This document shows positions 1 to 11,520 of a stretch of DNA of 64,000 nucleotides, piece by piece (position 1 is the stretch's first letter; every line of letters starts with the position of its first letter). Source of the DNA: Dicyema japonicum (Eukaryota; Dicyemida; Rhombozoa; Dicyemidae). Location of the stretch: NCBI GenBank assembly GCA_011109175.1, contig RDEW01000007.1, forward strand, positions 91,424 through 155,423. The letters run 5' to 3'. The translations under genes were made by a program, and so were the position numbers. The notes under the pieces were generated by a model. That model was not told the origin of the DNA. It saw only the letters and a program-made list of their open reading frames with translations, and ran no database searches.

Positions 1-558
1 GTGGTTTTATAGAAGTAGAATCCCCGGAGAACTGGACAGTGGAGGAACTGAGGAGTCTGGAGAATTTTTTTATGTCGCGTGTTTTGTGTTACCCATATTC
101 CCACCAGCTTCTGGTCTCTTATTTCCGTATATTCGGTGCGAGTCGGGGAATGATGAGGGACCTAGTGACCCTGATCCATGAAGAGAAGTCTCTCGGTCAG
201 GGACCGTGGGAGTTTAGGATGTTGCTGGTGTTTCCCTATACGCCGAACCATGCGGGCTACCTAGTGCATTCATCGGCTGTGTTTATACGGCCAAAGTCAT
301 TTTTCCTGGTAGAATTGTGGGTGACCGTAGTTCCAACTGAGAATGGTAGGGGGAAGTGGGAAATCTGTGACGATACCGATTTGCTATGATATAGAGCAGA
401 ACTGTGTCAGTATTAGTGAGCATAGTTCTCTTCCGAATTGTGCATATTTGAAGCAGTATTTGCCACAGAGGAATGAGGTCGTGGGACCCTTCGCCAAATG
501 CTTGTTGTATGATTATGTGGCACTTATTGTTCGTAATTTCTGTAGAGATAACACTTAA
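1..558 (+). CDS. MED14-like Mediator subunit, C-terminal part (5' cut by window)
   Basis: A reading frame is open from the left edge to 389, and a second frame continues the same protein from about 343 to the TAA at 556-558. The order of motifs (FF near residue 8 of the visible part, a proline/tyrosine patch, FRIFGASRGMMRDLV, a FFLVEL strand, then TIPICYDIEQN and a Leu/Phe-rich end) reads to me like the C terminus of Mediator subunit MED14, a scaffold of the RNA polymerase II co-activator in the nucleus. This is recognition by eye, not alignment. The frame change between 330 and 360 could be a micro-intron (a GT at 327 and AG sites at 348 and 358 exist) or a one-base indel. No LINE motifs are present, so a host gene is favoured. 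The true start lies to the left. Confidence 0.45.
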
Positions 559-654
559 TTTTGTGACTATTTTATTCTGTTAAGATTTTGAATAATTTAT
601 TATTCCTTATTTTCAAAACTTTTAGTAAATTTATGTAGTTCGCTTTTTGTCACA

Positions 655-712
655 ACGAACAATGGAGACGCACAGGCTTTGGGTGGCACGTTCGGTTGCG
701 GAAACTGGGATC
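655..712 (+). mobile_element. LINE family-A ORF2 extreme C-terminal scrap
   Basis: A short open stretch ends with the codons for VAETGIT followed by TAA. Every better preserved family-A LINE in the window ends its ORF with (A/T)GIT-stop, so this looks like a severely 5'-truncated copy. It is short and could be coincidence. Confidence 0.35.
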
Positions 713-1196
713 ACTTAAGTTGACATTTCTTGTATCTTTCTTTTTCGGTGATTTTGGGGATAAAAATAATTCACAGCTCTAGTTTTCCTTGTGCAAGTGT
801 TATACAATACTCGAACTCTTAAAAATCTACTGATTTGTAACAACTGATGGGCAGTTGTTTGGAAATTTATGGGGAATATAAGCCATTTATAAGTAAATTT
901 TGTTTATTAATAATAAACTTAGGGAACTTATGCAACTTTTCTCTAGATCACTGTTACTTCACATTATGAGTTTTTATTCTTGCTGAGACTTTGAGGCTTT
1001 TAATTTAACATGGACATTTCGATAAGTGTGAAATCCCCAAGAATTATGTAGAAGATCTCTTGGTGCTTTACTAACAGAGGCACCATCACTCATAGTGATC
1101 ACTAGGGCGATTTTTTTGACTTTATAAATACGAAATTTTGACCTAATTGACTTTATTTTTTTAAATTAAAATTTTTTTTAACAATTAAACAAATGT
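713..1196. other. AT-rich stretch, no gene recognised
   Basis: No frame of useful length and no protein motif was found. The right part (about 1125-1180) contains TTTTGACTTTAT words that recur at 1411-1440, 1949-1965 and 3061-3170. Confidence 0.6.
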
Positions 1197-1411
1197 CAGT
1201 TGAGGAAGCCTGCTGCGTGGATTGCGAACGAGTTCCCTCGGAGTATGGCTATTCCAATCTTTCGTCTCAGCCATAACCCTTCTCGTTGATCCCTTTTCTT
1301 TCTGGCAAGCAATCCTCCGAGTTCTCGCAAGAACTCAGCCGTCATTGGACCAACGGCTCCCGATGATTCGGTCGCAACAGGAGTAAATCGGTAGCGATCC
1401 CCGAGGCAAGA
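1197..1411 (-). mobile_element. Family-C LINE, 5'-truncated 3' end (nuclease domain tail)
   Basis: The minus strand encodes the end of the family-C nuclease domain (residues like [17 protein letters not shown], then ELGGMLA). The segment is about 95% identical by eye to 53935-54160, so both are young copies of one element. Homology stops abruptly at about 1411, where a TTGACTTTATTGACTTT word begins. This is what a 5'-truncated target-primed insertion would leave. No full frame remains, so it is not functional. Confidence 0.75.
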
Positions 1412-1474
1412 ATATTGACTTTATTGACTTTAAAATTTTTTTTATTAAGCTAACAATCATTTTTATTAAACAAT

Positions 1475-1925
1475 AGAAGTCAGGAAGTCGCCGCCCTCAC
1501 TGCGTGGCTGTTCCCTCTCAAAATTGCGAGCGAAATTCGCTCAAATAGCCAGCGGCGTTCACGGAGATCTCCAGTGCATGAGGTGATCCGGTTTCCAAGA
1601 CGTCCGAAAAACTCGAGTGTAGAGGGGGAGTAAGATCCGGAAGTCTCCATAGCAAGGGGAACAAATTTTACATCATCAGGAAGGTCGACGTATTTAACGA
1701 GTTTGGCCTTCTCCGCCTTTACGGATGCTGAACAGGCCCTTGTAGCACTCTCGTGAAGATTTTTCTGGGCGAACGTGTCTGTACATGTCACATCCCAAAC
1801 CAGTGGTTTCCCGGCCTCAAATAGAAATATGGTCATCCCGTCCGGTCGTTTCCCGTCACTTCTGCATAACCCGACCGGTTCAAGAATGGCCGAGTATCCA
1901 GCAGCATCCATAGCTCGCCTGACAA
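1475..1925 (-). mobile_element. Family-C LINE fragment encoding PD-(D/E)XK-like nuclease
   Basis: The minus-strand frame from 1911 to 1480 (143 codons) is intact. It carries the signature [18 protein letters not shown] at the start, then LVWDVTCTDTFA about 12 residues later, and LERISLAILRGN-like residues at the end. RPDG followed by WDVT fits the PD...(D/E)xK layout of the restriction-like endonuclease placed C-terminally in some LINEs. Upstream reverse transcriptase is missing, so this is a 5'-truncated copy lying directly behind another copy of the same family. Confidence 0.8.
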
Positions 1926-3060
1926 TTTCACTTTAAAAATTCAAAATTTTGACCTTGACTTTATGAAAAATTTATCTAGAAAAAAATTTTTTTAATATGA
2001 AAAAAACTGATCAAACTTTATTAAACTATAAAATAATGCAATTAAAAACGTTTTCAAGTTAAAAAATTTCGGACTTTAGGTAATAAATGAAAATCTTTTC
2101 TGAATAGATAATGAAAGGATATTATTCAAATAGCGTATATGCATGGAGAAATATGCTGTTATCCATTTTAATAGAAAAAAAATTTATTAACAGAAAATCT
2201 AGATTCCAGATACTTCTTAATTCTTTGTAAAATGTTACTGAAATAGAATTTTTGAATATGCTAGCTGCGTCTTCTACTGTGAAGTAAGTTTTCCCTGTCA
2301 TCTTTATCGATTTATAAACTAATATTGGCATAATACAGCAGATAAATTGCTCCCTAGTCTATTTTAATAGATTACTTTCAAACATCTTTTATTAAAATTC
2401 CATTTCCATCAAAATTATAGTTTTTTACTTCAATAAAATTTTTACAATAATATTCAACAATTTCCCCTTCTGTCCAGAATTATTTTGGGTAGACAACCAG
2501 TTTCTGACAACCAGTTTCAATAAAATTTTCTGTTTTTTGTGTATTCACAGAAATTTATACAATTTCGTAAATAAACCAATTTTTTCCAACTCTATAATAA
2601 ATGAATGTAAAAACTCAAAAATAGCTTCGGTCAAGTTACCTTTGGCATAAATTTTTACACATTTTCATAGAAGGAAGTAAAACGATACTCAAACAAGTTT
2701 TGCAAATTTATGCAATGAAAATCATATTCGACTAAGCATTAGTGACCTCATGATCCTAGAGTCGGTGAATGAAATGAGAAAATCAGATATTTTTACGGTA
2801 GCACCTGTGAAATAGTAATAAAATGATAGACCTCTTAGTTTGAAATGTTTATTAGACAAAATATTCAATAAAAAGCTGTTGTTAGAAAATTCGTGAGTTG
2901 ATAGAAAATTCACCAGGATATTTTCTAATAACAGTCTTACATTTTCAATGACCTTCCTGATTGAATTCGGCATAGCAGTCGATGTTTTTATTCAAAAACA
3001 CGTTAGTATTTTATTTGAAAACTCTAAAAATTAATAAATAAAAAATAAAATTCAATAAAA
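1926..3060. other. AT-rich stretch, no gene recognised
   Basis: Two short minus-strand frames (2122-2331 and 2722-2973) are low in complexity, rich in Asn/Ile/Phe/Leu and match no family I know. They are likely chance frames in AT-rich DNA. Confidence 0.6.
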
Positions 3061-3170
3061 AATTTTGACTTTATAGATTTAAAAAATTAAATTTTGACTT
3101 TATAGACCTAAAAAATTAAATTTTGACTTTTTGACATACCCAAAATTTGACTTTTTTTGACTTTATAACT
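3061..3170. repeat. Short tandem repeat built on AATTTTGACTTTATAGA
   Basis: Two 30-bp units (3061-3090 and 3090-3119) differ at two positions. Partial units with TTTTGACTTT follow to 3170. The same word occurs near 1130, 1411 and 1950, flanking the two family-C LINE fragments. Confidence 0.7.
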
Positions 3171-3363
3171 TTTGATTTATATATTATTTTTGATTAAAAA
3201 TCACATTTTTATAAGTTTTAAACAATTTTAAAAGAACATATAAATTCTTGATTTTTGAAAAAATCGCTCTACTGAACATAAACTGCTTGTTGCACGTTTC
3301 AGAATGAAAAAATATTTCGGAATAGATGGAGCTAGAAAGAAGAGAGCTTATCGTTTTATTGTG

Positions 3364-3759
3364 GCAAAAATTATGTTTATGTGAGAGGACGTGTGAAGAT
3401 TATTGTATGGCAATTAAGAAGAAGATTGTGAACATAAATATGGAAAATCCCCCAGCGATGATTTGAAATGCTACTGTTAAGGGAATAAAGAAGGCAAGTT
3501 TCGACGTGCTTGGGAAAACAGGCCGGCAGGATTTTAAGGGGTCTTCAAAATTTCGAATCANGCAAAAATTATGTTTATGTGAGAGGACGTGTGAAGATTA
3601 TTGTATGGCAATTAAGAAGAAGATTGTGAACATAAATATGGACAATCCCCCAGCGATGATTTGAAATGCTACTGTTGAGGGAATAAAGAAGGCAAGTTTC
3701 GACGTGCTTGGGGAAAACAGGCCGGCAGGATTTAAAGGGGTCTTCAAAATTTCGAATCA
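3364..3759. repeat. Near-identical direct duplication around a single N (probable assembly join)
   Basis: Bases 3364-3560 (197 nt) recur as 3562-3759 (198 nt) with about four differences and one indel. The only N in the window, at 3561, sits exactly at the junction. Two overlapping contig or read ends that were not merged would look like this. No coding frame crosses the unit convincingly. Confidence 0.75.
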
Positions 3760-4315
3760 CTGAATAGAACCATTATTAATTAAACAAAAAAATGCGGCTA
3801 AGAATGGAATCGTGTTCAAATAATGATACTTACAACGAGTTAAGAAGAGAAAGAAATCGTATTATCAGGGAAACTAGAAGGAGGAAGGAAATTTATGTAC
3901 GAACATGTCATTGAGAAGTTGGGATACGGAACGCAAATGTTTCGTGCTGTTCGCCTTTTTTCTAACCAGCCTTCTTTACTATGCTCATATTCTCTTGTAA
4001 TCGTATTTATAAGGCTTTTGACTGTTTATCATTTTTTTTACTTCATATATTGGATAATTCGAGGATAATTCATCTATGGGATTTCCTTAGAATACAGATA
4101 AACAACGAGACTGAGATAAACTGTGATTTTCCACGACTATTGAAGTTAAAACCAGAACTTGACCAGCACCATCTGCCATGCTTATTCATCGACAAACGAA
4201 AATGGTGGTTGGTTTGGAGTTTTCCAATGTATCTCTTGGTTATGCTATTGGACGATGACTCCACGATAATATGGGTCAGTGTCCGCTCGGAATAGATTTC
4301 CTATGCATGTGCCTC
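3760..4315. other. No gene supported; unassigned frame at 3981-4295
   Basis: A plus-strand frame of 104 codons (3981-4295) has hydrophobic stretches at both ends and a charged middle but matches no family I recognise, and an antisense frame overlaps it. No micro-intron arrangement improved it. Confidence 0.4.
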
Positions 4316-4319
4316 ATGG

Positions 4320-4585
4320 AGACATTACATCTCTTGGACTAATTTTCAAAAAATTTCGGCTACACAAAAAAGGCTTTTTGAGTGACAGAGAATTGGTCTG
4401 CGAACAAAAAGAACATGATGGTGACCCCATTAGAAATCCTAATAAGAAGGAATAACGGAAGGGGCGTGAGACAACTCGACCCCAACGAGTTTGTGTATGA
4501 TCGAGGGAGGAGCACCGATCCAAGTCGGTTCCCGAAGGAAAACACCAGATTGAGGTAGCTACAAAAAGAGGCCAGGATCATTTGA
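4320..4585 (+). mobile_element. Probable decayed LINE C-terminal region
   Basis: The plus strand reads NEFVYDRGRSTDPSRFPKEN and, after a stop, LQKEARII-stop near 4581. The layout resembles family-A LINE ends (basic tail, then LLRDAGIT-stop). It is too degraded to classify firmly. Confidence 0.35.
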
Positions 4586-5297
4586 TGACCCTCCATAATA
4601 ACTAGTTAATATTCTGGTGATTTATGGATTAATAATAATTTTGATTGAAACAATCTTTATTTCAATAAAAATAGTAGCCTTGAGCTATTAATCTGTTTTT
4701 TATCATTTTTGATACTTTGTCTGAATTTGTGTACGAATCACTATTTTCATTTAATGGGGAAGATGTGGAGACTATAAGTAAATACTATTTGCCTTTGATG
4801 TGTTTGAATATTTTTTTAAGAAAAACTTTAAAGGAAATCTGTCCTTGAGGAATCAGATAAGATTTTTAACCGCTATCAAAAAGTGATCTTTCACATTGGA
4901 TTATTAGTCCTGATTAAATTTATTTAAAACTAAAATATCTCCCCTTTCTAAAGACAGGGAACCTCCGAAACTAGAAAAATGTATTTTCCTCTCCAGACAA
5001 CAGTTTCCGACTATTTAGTACGTTTGTCAAATTTTGTCAGTTTAATTGTATGGCGTTTCCGTTATCAGATTTTGTTTCACGGAAAAGATTATAATGTCCA
5101 ATGATTGACATTATTGTGAGAATTATATATTTGTTAGTTCTTATCAGAAATTTTAATTTTTACCAAAATTAAGTCGGTTTTGTGACAATCGAATGTCATG
5201 TAAAATTTTCCTTTGATTTTAACTTTGAAAAATTATAATTATCTACTAATGAAGGTCATAAAATATGCTAAATGACGCCCTGTCCAACGATTATAGA
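4586..5297. other. AT-rich stretch, no gene recognised
   Basis: No frame or motif was found. It probably includes the upstream region of the RGS gene that starts at 5298. Confidence 0.5.
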
Positions 5298-5905
5298 ATG
5301 AATTTTAATATTCGTACACTAAACAATATATTCCCTCAGAAAAAGAATTTATCTATTCAAAATGCACTGGTTTTGTTAAAATTGTGATTCATAGACTTTG
5401 AAGGATCAGTTTGAATTTCCTGGTCTTTCCCAAGTCTTGAATGATTCCAGAATGTGCGAGCTATTCACAAAGTTCTCAATAACAGAGTTCAGTGATGAGA
5501 ATGTCGAGTTTTGGAAGAAAGTGAATACTTACAGGAAAATTAGTGATCACAACAAAGTATCCATTTATCTTAGATTAGAGACGCAATGAAGCTCAGAATA
5601 TTTATAAAATATTTTTTACCAAGAATCAAATTTTACTATCAACATTTGTCCAGAGACTAAAAATGAAGTTGTCCACGTGCTTAATAATCCAACAATCAAT
5701 ATCTTTGACAAAGCACAGAAGGAGGTTGCATTTGTCTCAAAATTAGATTTTTAATATTATGGATAATGATACTTTTATGCGATTTCAACAGTCCAAGTAC
5801 AGGTCCAGGATTATGAATATTCAAAAAAATAAAAATAAATTTATCAATAAAGCACGTTTAGTGAGAAATTCATTTCTGAGTTATTTGGTTTCTTGTATAG
5901 TTTGA
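5298..5905 (+). CDS. Small RGS-domain protein (regulator of G-protein signalling), four exons
   Basis: Exons are 5298-5369, 5395-5556, 5579-5724 and 5747-5905, with GT-AG introns of 25, 22 and 22 nt. RGS domains bind activated G-alpha subunits and speed GTP hydrolysis at the membrane. The domain fills most of the roughly 175-residue product. Exon 2 gives LFTKF..TEFSDENVEFWKK (the classic EFSxENxxFW core), exon 3 gives AQNIYKIFF, then INICPETKNEV and FDKAQKE, and exon 4 gives IFNIMDNDTFMRFQQSKY. Removing each intron restores the family spacing exactly; the first two keep phase 0. The start at 5298 was chosen because it is in phase with exon 2. One anomaly remains: exon 3 is one base short of a full frame near 5625-5632, so the copy may be decaying or carry a consensus error. 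A short Lys/Arg-rich tail follows the domain. Confidence 0.8.
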
Positions 5906-6344
5906 AGGGACATGTTTAAAATATAAATTATTACAATATTTCCTTGAGTTTTGACCAAGATTTTCTGGTAAAATCAAATTAGGTAATTTGCGATGATTAT
6001 TAATGCGAATTTTAAATTTCAAAGTGGAATATTTTAAAATCAATGAGATTGATTTTAAAATAATTAAAGGTCATAAAAAACCTTTAATTTTTATGACAGC
6101 CATATTATATGCATTTAAGTGCCTTTGCTTTTTATGACTCGACATGGAATGAAGTCACCCTTAAGAAGTTATCAATAAAAGCTATAAGGACAAATTCACG
6201 TGTTGGGAGTATGGTGATTGAACAGACATGGAAACTATCTGGTGGAACTGACTTGTGGTAGCTCCAAGGACATTCCGTGCGAATCAAATGTTGAAGGATG
6301 AGTTGACACTTAATTTTTCTAAAAGGATAAGGTGATTTTATTAT
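5906..6344. other. No gene recognised
   Basis: AT-rich DNA between the RGS gene and a LINE. No coding or structural signal was seen. Confidence 0.5.
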
Positions 6345-7630
6345 ACGATCATTAACCTTCCAACAGTGCAGGGCCAGACAACATAATCCCTGAGCTTTTA
6401 AGATATGGGCCAAAAAAACTTAGCGGAATAATTGCAAAAACCCTGAATGACATCTTTGAAACCAACACCGATCTAGGACTTGGAAATGGATTATTAATAC
6501 CCATACAAAAACCGAACAAAGCAAAAGGACCAGTAGAAAATCTCCGCCCGATCATACTTCTAAACTCGATACGCAAGGTGCTGGAAAACATTGCACTGAG
6601 CCGGATAAAAAGTGTGGCGGATCTATTCCTATCAGCAAGTCAAAGTGGGTTCCGAGAAGGGAGGTCTACGGCAGACATTGTATGGAGCCATAGATGGCGC
6701 TGCGGAGTGCACCAAAGATTCAAGAGCGCAACGACCGTGTTGGAAATAGATCTCTCCAGAGCTTTCGACTCAATAAACAGACAGAAACTGATGAATGTGC
6801 TTGAGCAAATATTGGATGAATCGTCGGTTAGGAAAATCAGACTACTACTTGCGAATACAATACTATCTGTGAGGACAGAAGGAGCAACTTCCCGCAGTTT
6901 CAAAACAACAATTGGGACACCCCAGAGTGATTCCTTTCGTATCACGGGACGCGTCCGCACTCCAACACCTACTAGAAAATGCACCTGCGGAGCTTGAGAA
7001 ATGGTTTCTCAGCGTAAATGTAAACAAAACTGAAATTACTGAAATCAAAAGAGAAGACGATATTACTCATGAAAGATGGAGATGTACTAACAAGCTGGGC
7101 TCTCAACTAGGAGACGCTGAAGACGTACTAAGGAGGAAAACACTGGCAAATGCGGCAATGGCTAAACTGAGGAAAGGATGGCTAAGAGCCAAAGGACTTG
7201 GAATTGACATCAGATGCAGGTTTTATAACGCCTTTGTGAAACCGATCCTACTATACAACCCTGGGACCTGGGGAAATTCCTTCAACGAACTAACGAAACT
7301 GGATTCATTCCATAGAAGGCAATTAAGAAGCTTACTCCGAATGGAGTTGTGAACCCGGATGCACTCGCTAACAAAGCGATGGAAGATTACTTTGACAGTT
7401 GCCACAAACCCTTCCATGGACGACCAAGCACAACACTGCCGATTATCTTAAACAAAGATGTAAACCAGGTAAAGAAAAAGCTCAAAACGGGGGACGACCT
7501 AGACGAATTAAGATCGCTTGCAATCGACAGGGGAAAATGGAAGAGATTAACGCTAAATATTGTTTTGAGTGTTGCACATGCGGGGGTATAAACAGTATGG
7601 TTTTCGTGAAGGTACCTTAATAATAATAAC
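6345..7630 (+). mobile_element. Family-B (RTE-like) LINE, decayed, catalytic segment deleted
   Basis: The reverse transcriptase is read through frames at 6370-6950, 6912-7352 and 7349-7591. SAGPDNIIPELL, IPIQKPNK, LRPIILLNS, SGFREGRSTADIVWSHRWR, LDLSRAFDSI and TTIGTPQ follow each other in family order. Just after TPQSDSF the sequence jumps into the post-catalytic part (LLENAPAELEKWFL), so the segment carrying YADD has been deleted. The C terminus has HGRPSTTLP, GDDLDEL and a final NIVLSVAHAGV-stop, then a TAATAATAA tail at 7618-7628. It is the same family as 16580-18665 and cannot be active. Confidence 0.85.
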
Positions 7631-7914
7631 TTTCCAACTATATATTCATAACCGATTATCATGTCCATCAATATTCTGAGTTAGAAACTATCAAACTAAG
7701 CGGTTCCATCTTCCACAATCCTGCTCAAACTCTATAAGTCGTCTTAATGTTCTCCATATTTAATTTATCCCAAGTAGAGTGACTCATGGCATCCACATAA
7801 ACGTGATCCAGTCTCAACGAAATACTCCTATAGATAATATATTGTCACAAAATTGTCTGGTTATTTAATTGGATATAAAAAATGAAATTATAAAAGGACT
7901 GTTTAAATTCTAAA
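7631..7914. other. No gene recognised
   Basis: AT-rich spacer between a LINE and the Tigger element. Nothing was seen. Confidence 0.5.
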
Positions 7915-7916
7915 TA

Positions 7917-9812
7917 CAGTCGAACCCCGCCCCAATAAAACCCGCCTTGGGGCACCCTCGCTTTTTGGGGCGATTTTATTTTCTAGTACATTTTCCATTA
8001 ATAATTTCCAAATTTGGAAATTATTAAAACCCCAGTATGGGGCACTTTACTAATTTATTTTAATATTTTATTACATAATATTATTTTGAATAATATTATT
8101 TTTGAACACGTGATAATTGTTTTTGAGTAATGCCTTCCAAAATTTCTATTGAAACAAAAATTAAAATTGCAAAGTGTCTACAAACTTTTTCTGAAAGAGA
8201 AGTTGCAAAAAAATTCAAGATAAGCAAAGGCACTATTTCCCGAATCAAAAAAAAAATTTCTTCTTTCATTAATACCGGATCAGTCATTTCAAGATTAGTT
8301 CAAATAGATGAAGTTAAACCAGTTTCTAATGAAGTCAATCAATTTGAAAAACTTGACGAATTAACTTTTAATGCTTTTCGTCGTTTGAGGGATGATTCCT
8401 TTTCTATTTCGGGTACTTTAATCAAAGCCATCGCGAAAAAAATATCGACAAAATTGAATTATTCAACATCTTTTAAAGCCTCAAACGGTTGGTTAGACAG
8501 ATTTAAAAAGAGACATGATCTGGTTTTTAAAGCCATTTGTGGTGAAAAAAATTCAGCAGATAAAAGTAATTTGGCAAATTTTTTCTTTCAATTCGATAAT
8601 TTGTTGAAAACTTATGGTCATGAAAATATTTTTAACTGTGATGAAACATCATTGTATGTTAAAAAATTTCCTTCAAGATCTTATGTCGAATCTATAGAAA
8701 CATGTCATGGTACAAAATTCAGTAAAGAAAGAGTAACAGTTCTCCTTTGCTGTAATGCAGTAGAAAATAAATTAAGACCCCTTGTTATTGGAAAATACAA
8801 ATCACCACGTTGTATGAAAAGTTTGCTTAATTATATTTTAACATAGATTTTGATTGTGAAAAATTCGGTATTTTATATGCAGCGTCAAAAAATTCCTGGA
8901 TGAATAGAGAAATTTTCAAAATGTGGCTTTCAAAGATTAACGACGACTTTCTCTCACAAGATAGAAAAATACTTTTAATAATGCTACATGCCATTATTTA
9001 TTGGAATACTCAAATTTTAAATTGTTTTTTCTTCCGAAAAACACAACATCTTTGATTCAACCTTTAGACATGGGTATAATAAAGTGTTTTAAAGTACATA
9101 AACTTCCTAATGGATTTTATGATCAATTTGGAAGAAGATACAACAATTAATCTTAAATCTTTGAAAAATATAGATATGCGACAGATTATGGTACTTGTTA
9201 AAAAAGCGTGGATGGAAGTTAAAGAAGCAACAATAATTAATTGTTGGAAGAAAATTGAGGAAAATAGAGAAGAATCAGTTGAAGATAAAAATTGTGGGGA
9301 AGAACTCCTGGAAGAAATAGTATCTGAAGTAATATTGAAGAAAACGAAGATCTAGTCAAGAGTTGCGAGTTTTATAATGGAGTTGACAGAGGACAAAACA
9401 ACGATATCAGAAACTTATGAAATGATGGATAAGTTAGAACATGTAACTCAAAATACATCTTTTGAGACATTACAAAAATATTATGAGTTTAGATTCAACT
9501 TGGAAAAGATCTAAGAAATAAAAAAAATTTGAAATTGACTGATTATTTCAAAAAAATGCTTTAAAAATAATGATTTGTTAATTAATAAAAATCGAATAAA
9601 AAACATAGAATAAAAATCTATCAAACTATAGAGCAAAAAATCACAACTTATTTTATAAACACTTTGGAAGAAGTGAAGAAGTTCCTTTTTCGCAAAGTAA
9701 ACAAAAATTTAAGTTAAATCAACCATAAATCAATAGTTTGAACCAAACCCCGGTTTTGGAGGGCAACCCCGCTTTTTGGGGCACTTTGATGCCCCACCCC
9801 GGGGTTCGACTG
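7917..9812 (+). mobile_element. Tigger/pogo-type DNA transposon with both inverted termini
   Basis: The termini are inverted repeats starting CAGTCGAACCCCG at 7917 and, on the minus strand, CAGTCGAACCCCGG from 9812. Each is flanked by TA (7915-7916 and 9813-9814), the target duplication expected of the Tc1/mariner/pogo superfamily. Inside each end is a GGGGCA/GGGGCG-rich subterminal segment, and at about 8007-8026 there is a 20-bp palindrome AATTTCCAAATTTGGAAATT that also occurs in the related remnant at 57945-58870. The element is 1896 bp and encodes one transposase on the plus strand. Confidence 0.9.
8130..9515 (+). pseudogene. Tigger-like transposase (CENP-B/DDE_1 family), frame-broken
   Basis: The start at 8130 begins an N-terminal helix-turn-helix with EREVAKKFKISKGTISRIKKK (residues about 24-44), followed by the second CENP-B-type domain with SFKASNGWLDRFKKRH (about 113-128). 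The DDE core begins with IFNCDETSLY, giving the first Asp. The frame breaks at 8846. Homology resumes with FGILYAASKNSWM and then LPKNTTSLIQPLDMGIIKCFK near 9033-9095. The expected second Asp (normally LxxDNxxAH) reads as an I-M-L-H context, so it is lost. An acidic C terminus follows to about 9515. It is inactive. Confidence 0.85.
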
Positions 9813-10079
9813 TATAATGAAAGAAATTCTCTAATTTACCAAAATCCAGAAAAATTATTAAGTTTAAATTCCCGTGTTAGAAGAGGTATAAATCATGATT
9901 TTTATATTAGTGCTAACATGATATCTTGGGGATCAACCACGTGGGAAGGTCCCCAAATTAAAAGAAATCGAAAATATGATTTTTATATTGATGCTAAAAT
10001 GAATTGAGAATCTATACTGCGTTAAGGATTATATTAGAAGATCACCTAGTACTTAAAATAGCTTCTGCAATTTTGATCG

Positions 10080-10790
10080 GAGTAGATGAGCATGTGACAT
10101 TAAGGATACGGCTCGGGTTTTTTTAATTGCCAAAAAACAAAAAATTGGCTCTCTGGCTTAAAAGGCTGCCGACCTCTGGTATATGGCATGATGTGTTGTT
10201 GAAGCAGCTTGTATGTGTTCAGAAACACCTATTTGTTTGGATAAGAAATTATCTTCAGGGAAGACAATCCTTTGTAAAGATGTGGGGGATTATATGCAAT
10301 ATCATTCAAGAGAGGAGTTCTATTAGGTTGAGTCTATTAATATTTTCATGCAAAGTTTTCCGCGTTGGAACAATATTAATGACGTAATTCTTATGGACAT
10401 ATCCCTCAATTCTTATATGTCTGAAAGAAGAATCGGGGAGTAAGTGTACCAGATTGAACAATGGAGTAGCACGAGAAGGTTAAAGCTCTCTATTGAAAAA
10501 TCGTGTGCACTCCGAATTAGCAGGAGGAATCACCTGAATATACACTCGAAATAAAAAATACGCATCGTTTACGATATTTGGGGGTCAATGTGGGATATCA
10601 TATGGACGACATAAAAGAGAGGCGAAGGACTGCATTTCGGTCTCTCCTTTGTACAGGAAAACAACACGTTAGCCGTTATACATTCTTGTTTATCTTGAGA
10701 GGGGTTATACTCCTTAGCATACTGTATGGATGCGAGAAATGATCCTTCTCTCCTAAGGGGAAGATCTGAATATTAACTTCAAATATAGTT
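10080..10790 (+). mobile_element. Decayed LINE reverse transcriptase fragment
   Basis: Plus-strand frames give HLFVWIRNYLQGRQSFVK (thumb-side fingers motif), then a frame with GVLLG, then NTHRLRYLGVNVGYHMDD and FRSLLC, in the order found in Jockey/CR1-type reverse transcriptases. Several stops and frameshifts separate them. The exact clade cannot be told. Confidence 0.6.
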
Positions 10791-11215
10791 TGCAGCTAAA
10801 TTTGAAGAACTAAGATGTTAAATCTCTTAATTTAAATTATTAATCGTGGATATGGAGTTCAGTGTGTTCGCAGCTCAGTTCAAATCTCTAATTTCCTATT
10901 CAGGTGAATTATTAGTTATCCTCTATTCTCACTAGTCTGTGATTTTATTTAAGTTAATGAAAATGGCAAGAACTTAATCCACCCAATTATATGTTATGTA
11001 GACATAGAATATAATGGGAAAGTGACGTCATTAATTTCCATCCAATAAATTACTAAGCCATAAAAGTTTACAAGATGGAAGTTTCATATGGTTGGTTGTA
11101 AACTCACTAGATTTCTGATCGTTTCAATAGGATAATTTTTAGTGCCAAAAAACAAATGATTAATATTAACCCCACATGCTAAGCGGTGAAAATAACATGT
11201 TATTTTATCGAGATG
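10791..11215. other. No gene recognised
   Basis: AT-rich DNA without coding signal. Confidence 0.5.
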
Positions 11216-11219
11216 GCGA

Positions 11220-11520
11220 CTATTTGGACATATCCTCAGACTGGACCCGACTACGCCATGTAACAGAATAATGGAAGAATATTTCTACTACGCCGGAAGT
11301 CGCGGATTTCGAGGCAGACCAAGAAACACACTTCCAACCTGCTTAAAAAATGACTACGAACAAAATAGTCGTAAATTGGTGACAGCGGACGATCTGGATG
11401 ATGTTCGAATGAGGGCCAGAAACAAGATGGCGTGGGCGAGGATGGCGAGGAGGATGGCTGCAAAACATGGCTCAAGCGAACCCCTTTTAGGGCCACGCGA
11501 AAGAGCTCTTAACTAACTAA
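11220..11520 (+). mobile_element. Family-B LINE C-terminal fragment
   Basis: The plus frame at 11271-11516 encodes MEEYFYYAGSRGFRGRPRN followed by LPTCL, TADDLDDVRMRARNKMAW and a stop. GFRGRPR..LP then DDLDxxR..A.. is the C-terminal signature of the family-B LINEs (compare 18430-18642). 5'-truncated. Confidence 0.75.

Noticed and set aside
3364-3759. Biological tandem duplication
   Set aside because: The lone N exactly at the junction makes an unmerged assembly overlap more likely.
3981-4295. 104-codon plus-strand frame
   Set aside because: No family resemblance, antisense frame overlapping, and no supporting splice pattern. Not called a gene.
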